Position numbers and translations under genes: made by a program
The notes under the pieces: generated by a model
What the model was told of the DNA's origin: nothing
Seen by the model: the letters and a program-made list of their open reading frames with translations, nothing else
Database searches by the model: none
Source: Euperipatoides rowelli
Lineage: Eukaryota > Onychophora > Udeonychophora > Euonychophora > Peripatopsidae
Assembly (NCBI GenBank): GCA_003024985.2
Contig: PXIH01S0088389.1
DNA length: 12,069 bases
Reading direction: 5' to 3' (one strand)
Shown: one piece after another, positions 8,054 through 12,069 of the stretch
Numbering within the stretch: the first letter of the stretch is position 1
How the letters are laid out: the number at the start of each line of letters is the position of its first letter

Positions 8054-8175
8054 TAGGGGAAGTGGGGGGAATGCCGCACANGAGTAATAAATATATTTAT
8101 TAATTTTATCACGTAATATGAAAAACTTTGATGCACGGTATTACCCGCACCACAGTATTCCCCCCACTTCCCCTA
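8054..8175 (+). mobile_element. MITE family A, copy 2 (complete, 122 bp)
   Basis: TAGGGGAAGTGGGGGGAAT (8054-8072) is the exact reverse complement of 8157-8175, giving 19-bp perfect terminal inverted repeats that include a TA at each outer edge. This fits a TA target-site duplication, as made by Tc1/mariner-like transposases, but the terminal sequence is not one I recognise. Inside the right end a 15-base motif CGGTATTACCCGCAC (8136-8150) is repeated as CAGTATTCCCCCCAC (8153-8167), 17 bases apart; these may be tandem transposase-binding sites. An N lies at 8081. It is too short to encode a protein. Confidence 0.85.
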
Positions 8176-9880
8176 TCATTTCTCTTTTGCAAATGGATAT
8201 CTGTATTCTATTGTCATGGTTTAGTGTATTAGTCGATCTTTCACTTCCTGCCTCAAAGATAATTTTGTTCTTTCCACGAATTACAAAAAATAAGCAAAAA
8301 ATAGCAATGTATCTGTGATGTCTCATTTGATATTTTATAAATGACCTCACCAATTTTGCGTTCACATTTTGCTTTTAGAAAAATTTTAATGATATTACTG
8401 CCATGCTTTGTACAAGTACGTTAATGAATAGGAAGTTCACCGCACCATATAAGATGATCAGTTGAGACTGTGTTAAATGGATTTCATTCTTCTTCACTGT
8501 TATGTCACGCATAAACATATACTTTCTGACTTGAAACAATACATGTACAGTACACAACTTAGTTCTTAAAAACTAAATAATCGAAGATTTTTATGAAAAT
8601 ACGAAGTAAAGGTTGAAACGATGTTGTGCATACTGGACTATCTTTTTTATTATAACTGACAACAAGTGCACTCCTCATGTCAAATGTAGAAAATAAATTT
8701 TATATAGGCTATATGGTATATCGTCATTGTTAAACCAAAATCTGCTACATGGAGATTGTCATATTTCTGATTATTGTACCACCACACATTTTCTGCCTTC
8801 CTTTAAAGTTAGTGATATGACTGTCACATCCATTGGAAGATATTTTCAAAATCTGCTGTTTTTGTCTCTGCTGTAAAATTAGATTTTCTCCACATATTTT
8901 TGTGTTTTAAATATTATCTTCATTAATTTAGATGTACATAGTAAAACTTTGTGTTTTGTATTTCTTTCCACACTTTGTAATTGAAAATCATTAGCTAACT
9001 TATGAGAAAAGTGGCATCCATTTTATGTGGCCCAAGTGAGCAATATAACCTATAATAAATAGCAGTTAAATCTATGAAGTTAAACTAATATAAATCATTA
9101 TTCATTGCAGTGGGCATCTCATTATCCTAGAACAAATTGAAATGTCTGTAAGAATGTGTGCATCTGTCTGAAGATGTGAGAGAAGATTTATTCACCAAGG
9201 TGATCATTCTTTTTTTTTTTTAAAAAAAAGTGATCTGCTCCCCTTTTAATATACTTTAATATCATTAAAAGAAAAATAATTTTTACAAAACATAAAACAT
9301 ATTATATTCTACAACATCCAACAAAGAATTTTTTTTTAGATAAATTATCAAATTTTTTTATTAAAAGATAAAGATTTCACATTTAAGTCCACACCCCCCT
9401 GAAATAATATTTGTATTTGCAGGAATTATATAAGATTGCATTTCCAACAACGTTGCCTTATTAGCCTCAATATCATTAAACCAGAAATATTAATTACTGT
9501 TATATTTCTTTCAAAATATACAAAGATTAATGATCAAAAAATGTTCATTTGAATAAATAACTTTTAAGCTCTGTAGCACTTAACTAGCAATTAAAATTAT
9601 GCCCCCCTCCCTCGTCCTCCAGCTGAGCTGTATTCCTGTTCTTGATAAATATGATAATAATTTGACAAATTTTTAAGGTCTGTATTTAATTTAACTTTAA
9701 TTTTTGTTTCTTGGATATAAGCACAAGCAATGTCATTAGACATCAAAAATTTCAGTATGCCTTTTCACTTAAAAAACTATTTAGGTCTTGAATATTTAAT
9801 GAGACAAAAGAAAAGCCGAAGGCATAAACAGCCATTAGGAAAAAAACATATTTTTAATATAATTATCAATTAAAGCATTT
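8176..9880. other. AT-rich non-coding stretch
   Basis: No gene, RNA or clear repeat is visible in about 1.7 kb. T-run to A-run palindromic tracts occur near 9210-9230. Short open frames around 8118-8365 partly cover the MITE end on both strands, and the frame at 8375-8557 is short and featureless. None is supported as a gene. Confidence 0.55.
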
Positions 9881-9965
9881 ATACATTCATTAATTATATC
9901 ACGTAATATGAAAAACTTTGATGCGCGGTATTACCCGCTGCACGGTATTCCCCCCACTTCCCCTA
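9881..9965 (+). mobile_element. MITE family A, copy 3 (left end missing)
   Basis: This aligns without gaps to 8091-8175, with 7 mismatches in 85 bases by my count. It keeps the right terminal repeat, ATTCCCCCCACTTCCCCTA, ending in TA at 9964-9965. It also keeps the double subterminal CGGTATT motif (9926 and 9943). The first 37 bases of the element, including the left terminal repeat, are not recognisable upstream of 9881. It is in the same orientation as copy 2 and about 1.8 kb from it. Confidence 0.8.
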
Positions 9966-11730
9966 GTGATAGACGTAGATTTGCACCACCTCAGGCTAGA
10001 CCATGAGATCACCTATCAGCATAAATAACCATGTAGGGATACTACCACCACCTGTAGGCTACCCTATAAGAGTTGGGAACCACCAAGCAGACTCCAGTAT
10101 TAAGCCATTAAAACTAAGAGAGGGGCAACTGGTATATCGAGACAATACCACAGTACCACAATAAAGCTCATGACAATGACTGTATATATTGGTACATGCA
10201 GTTATTGTTTTGTATGTGAACAGTGTAGTTCAATTATTTTACTAGAGCTATTGATTTATTTTTAGTTGTAATGAATCAGTTATAAAGTATACTGTTCTGA
10301 TTTTTCTATGCATATATAGGACACAATAATACTTAACTAGACCATGGAATATTTGCTAAAATTCATCTGATCAAGCTTTTCATATTACAACAGTAATGAG
10401 AAAACATTTTACTACACTTCAAATTAAATTTTCCATTCAGTTACATTGTGATCCATGTTATCGACATCACCAACATTTCTCTGTATGAACAGATATGTTA
10501 ATTCTTATGAAATTGTAATTATTTGAACCATAATTTAATTGCTAGTACTAAAAAATAATGCTAAGCATTAATTTAACATAATTAACCTATATATTGTAGA
10601 TGAAAATTTTACGTAACTGTAAATAGGTTTTCCTTTTATTTAAGACAAGACTTATTATGTTCTCTAGCCTTATTTTTTATTAGCTCAAATTAAATTGTAT
10701 TGCTGTATCTGCAAACTAGATTCCAATTTTGAGGTGAGCTTTGTTTGAGCATACTAATATGGCTGCCATTATTCAGCCCTATTCATGCTTAACTACTCAA
10801 AACTTGTATCTCTGTTTTGATGCCAAAGCACTTTTTTTCCTACCTTTATAGTAGGAAGTACTAAATCAGCAAAAAGTGATTTCAATAGTTTAGCACAGAC
10901 TCGTGTTTACACCCATATTATGCCTGATTGACATACTTTAATTTAAAATCTCTTTATTGTTATCATCTATTATTGAATTATATTTCAATTTTGCTGACTT
11001 AATTGTGTTTTGTTTCTTTTTGAGGTGCTAAAAAATGTTTAGGCTATTCTGATTATTCTCCGTCTTCTCAATACATTTCATATTACAAATTTTTAAAACA
11101 TCAAACATTTGTAATTCTGAAAAGCATTCCGGTTAAGTTTTAGATTTTTTTTTTATATTTAAAAATTAATTTAATTCATACTTTTTTTTTTAAAAAAAAA
11201 CAAAACAAGAGTAGAATACTTGTGAGCACACACAACGGTTATTCAGAAATTTATTTTGACTAATTTACATCATCAAAAACAAAGAAAAAAAAACAATTAG
11301 TTTTGAAGGAAATGTTTATTGTTATTGAAATTCTGATTTAAAGGAAAATAATTTTATTATAATTTTTTTTTAAGAGATTGGATACAACATTAAATATGTT
11401 TAGCATTCATAAATGAAATACAAATAATGTTTGTATATAATTTCAATATTTAATTGTTTAATTGACATGGGGTAAAAATGACACTCCGTTTTGAAAAAAA
11501 TAAATAATTACATTTATATTAAAAAAAAAATTTCTTTCCTATTTAAACACTAAATAGATAAAAAATTATTGATAACTATCCCATAATGCCTTAAATAGTT
11601 TAATTAAAGGTGTATTAATAAAAGTAATCCTTATCTATTATTAGACTAAGATGTTCGAAGTCTTCTATAGAACGTTTGTTTTTAAGGAATTCATATTTTA
11701 TTTTAATTATTTTTGATAATAAATTGGCTT
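9966..11730. other. Non-coding stretch, GC-richer at its start
   Basis: The first 175 bases (9966-10140) are richer in G and C than the surroundings and directly follow the truncated MITE. They may be an unrecognised repeat; no open frame of useful length or Pol III box is present. The rest is AT-rich with homopolymers, including a T-run/A-run tract at 11181-11200, and shows no gene. Confidence 0.5.
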
Positions 11731-11732
11731 AA

Positions 11733-11750
11733 TAATAATTAGGCTACTTT
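11733..11750 (+). repeat. Recurring word, copy 2
   Basis: These 18 bases are identical to 4279-4296. A related copy of the 12-base core TTAGGCTACTTT lies about 100 bases downstream at 11843-11854. Confidence 0.4.
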
Positions 11751-11842
11751 TGTACGTTATTAGTCATATATTTATTATTTAATTTTAGTGTAGTGAGGAC
11801 TTAGGAAAAAGTTGGTAAAAAAATAGTCTATGTTTTCATGAT

Positions 11843-11854
11843 TTAGGCTACTTT
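11843..11854 (+). repeat. Recurring word, copy 3 (core only)
   Basis: TTAGGCTACTTT is the third exact occurrence of this 12-base core in the window. It is flanked by T-rich sequence unlike the flanks of the other two. Confidence 0.3.
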
Positions 11855-11939
11855 TTAAATTTATTTAAATTTTTTTAAAATATTAGCTTAAATTTTATTA
11901 TTGAAGTAATAAAATATATTTGTTTATTTTATTTTATAG

Positions 11940-12015
11940 TAGCCATTCCATGCCAGGTTATAGCCCTAACCCCATGCACATATCTAATGGCAGCCCGCAG
12001 TGTGTGAAAAATTAA
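11940..12015 (+). CDS. Possible terminal exon fragment, unknown protein
   Basis: A T-rich tract ending in TTTTATAG (AG at 11938-11939) resembles a splice acceptor. It is followed by an abrupt change to GC-richer sequence with a frame open from 11941 to a TAA at 12013-12015. The 24 residues are rich in Ser, Pro, Asn, Gly, Met and His (SHSMPGYSPNP and on), like a disordered tail of a transcription factor or other regulatory protein. I do not recognise the family. If real, this would be the last coding exon of a gene whose earlier exons lie upstream, perhaps outside the window. It could equally be the edge of a repeat, since an inverted repeat follows at once. Confidence 0.2.
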
Positions 12016-12027
12016 CAAAATGGTCCT

Positions 12028-12064
12028 GGACAATTGTCCGGTATATGTAAATATTTACCGGACA
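12028..12064. repeat. Inverted repeat at the window edge
   Basis: GGACAATTGTCC (12028-12039) is a perfect palindrome. It overlaps a hairpin whose arms are TGTCCGGTA (12035-12043) and TACCGGACA (12056-12064), with a 12-base loop. The density of inverted sequence suggests the end of a small transposon continuing past the window. The rest is not visible. Confidence 0.45.
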
Positions 12065-12069
12065 TTTTT

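Noticed and set aside
8118-8365. Overlapping open frames on both strands
   Set aside because: They run through the right end of a MITE and its flank. Frames open on both strands over the same bases are not evidence of a gene.
8375-8557. 60-codon open frame on the minus strand
   Set aside because: Short, with no domain, splice context or promoter seen; within the range expected by chance.
7978-10179. 36-base similarity between 7978-8013 and 10144-10179 (AATACCACAGTA ... CTCATG ... AATGA)
   Set aside because: About 29 of 36 bases match, but it lies upstream of one MITE copy and downstream of another and is AT-rich. It does not define a shared flank, so it is not annotated as a repeat.

Overview
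This window looks like non-coding nuclear DNA from a eukaryote, most likely an invertebrate animal. It is strongly AT-rich, with long A and T tracts on both strands and no long open reading frame in any frame. Short dispersed repeats, a tRNA-like sequence with internal Pol III promoter boxes, and several miniature inverted-repeat elements are scattered through it. Short taggcct/taggcta words recur, which I associate with some marine invertebrate genomes, but this is too weak to name a phylum. Two single N bases show it comes from a draft assembly. Nothing suggests a bacterium, phage or virus: there are no ribosome binding sites, gene clusters or coding-length frames.

Layout. Positions 1-847 are AT-rich with homopolymers. 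Positions 848-1510 carry two halves of a dispersed repeat, apparently separated by an insertion of about 0.5 kb, and a small hairpin. A perfect RFX-type X-box palindrome lies at 2302-2316. Positions 2567-2800 hold the first copy of a TA-flanked MITE family with G-rich ends, followed by a CpG-rich patch containing a palindromic CRE-like site (2957-2968). A fuller copy of the dispersed repeat is at 3075-3205. A degenerate tRNA-like/SINE unit on the minus strand occupies about 3956-4079. Positions 4920-5100 hold a degenerate repeat. A 301-bp foldback element is at 5913-6213. Two weaker candidate elements are at 6709-6862 and 6951-7344. The best copy of the G-rich MITE is at 8054-8175, and a left-truncated copy is at 9881-9965. 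The remainder up to 11930 is AT-rich with no recognisable feature. The last 130 bases hold a possible exon fragment (11940-12015) and an inverted repeat that may begin another element.

No protein-coding gene can be supported. The short open frames are chance frames: one starts at a non-ATG codon, one runs through a transposon end, and others are low-complexity. The window is best read as intergenic or intronic DNA shaped by small non-autonomous transposons, with a few candidate regulatory sites. I found no convincing new molecular system. The items most worth checking are the MITE family, the foldback element, the X-box and the terminal exon candidate.
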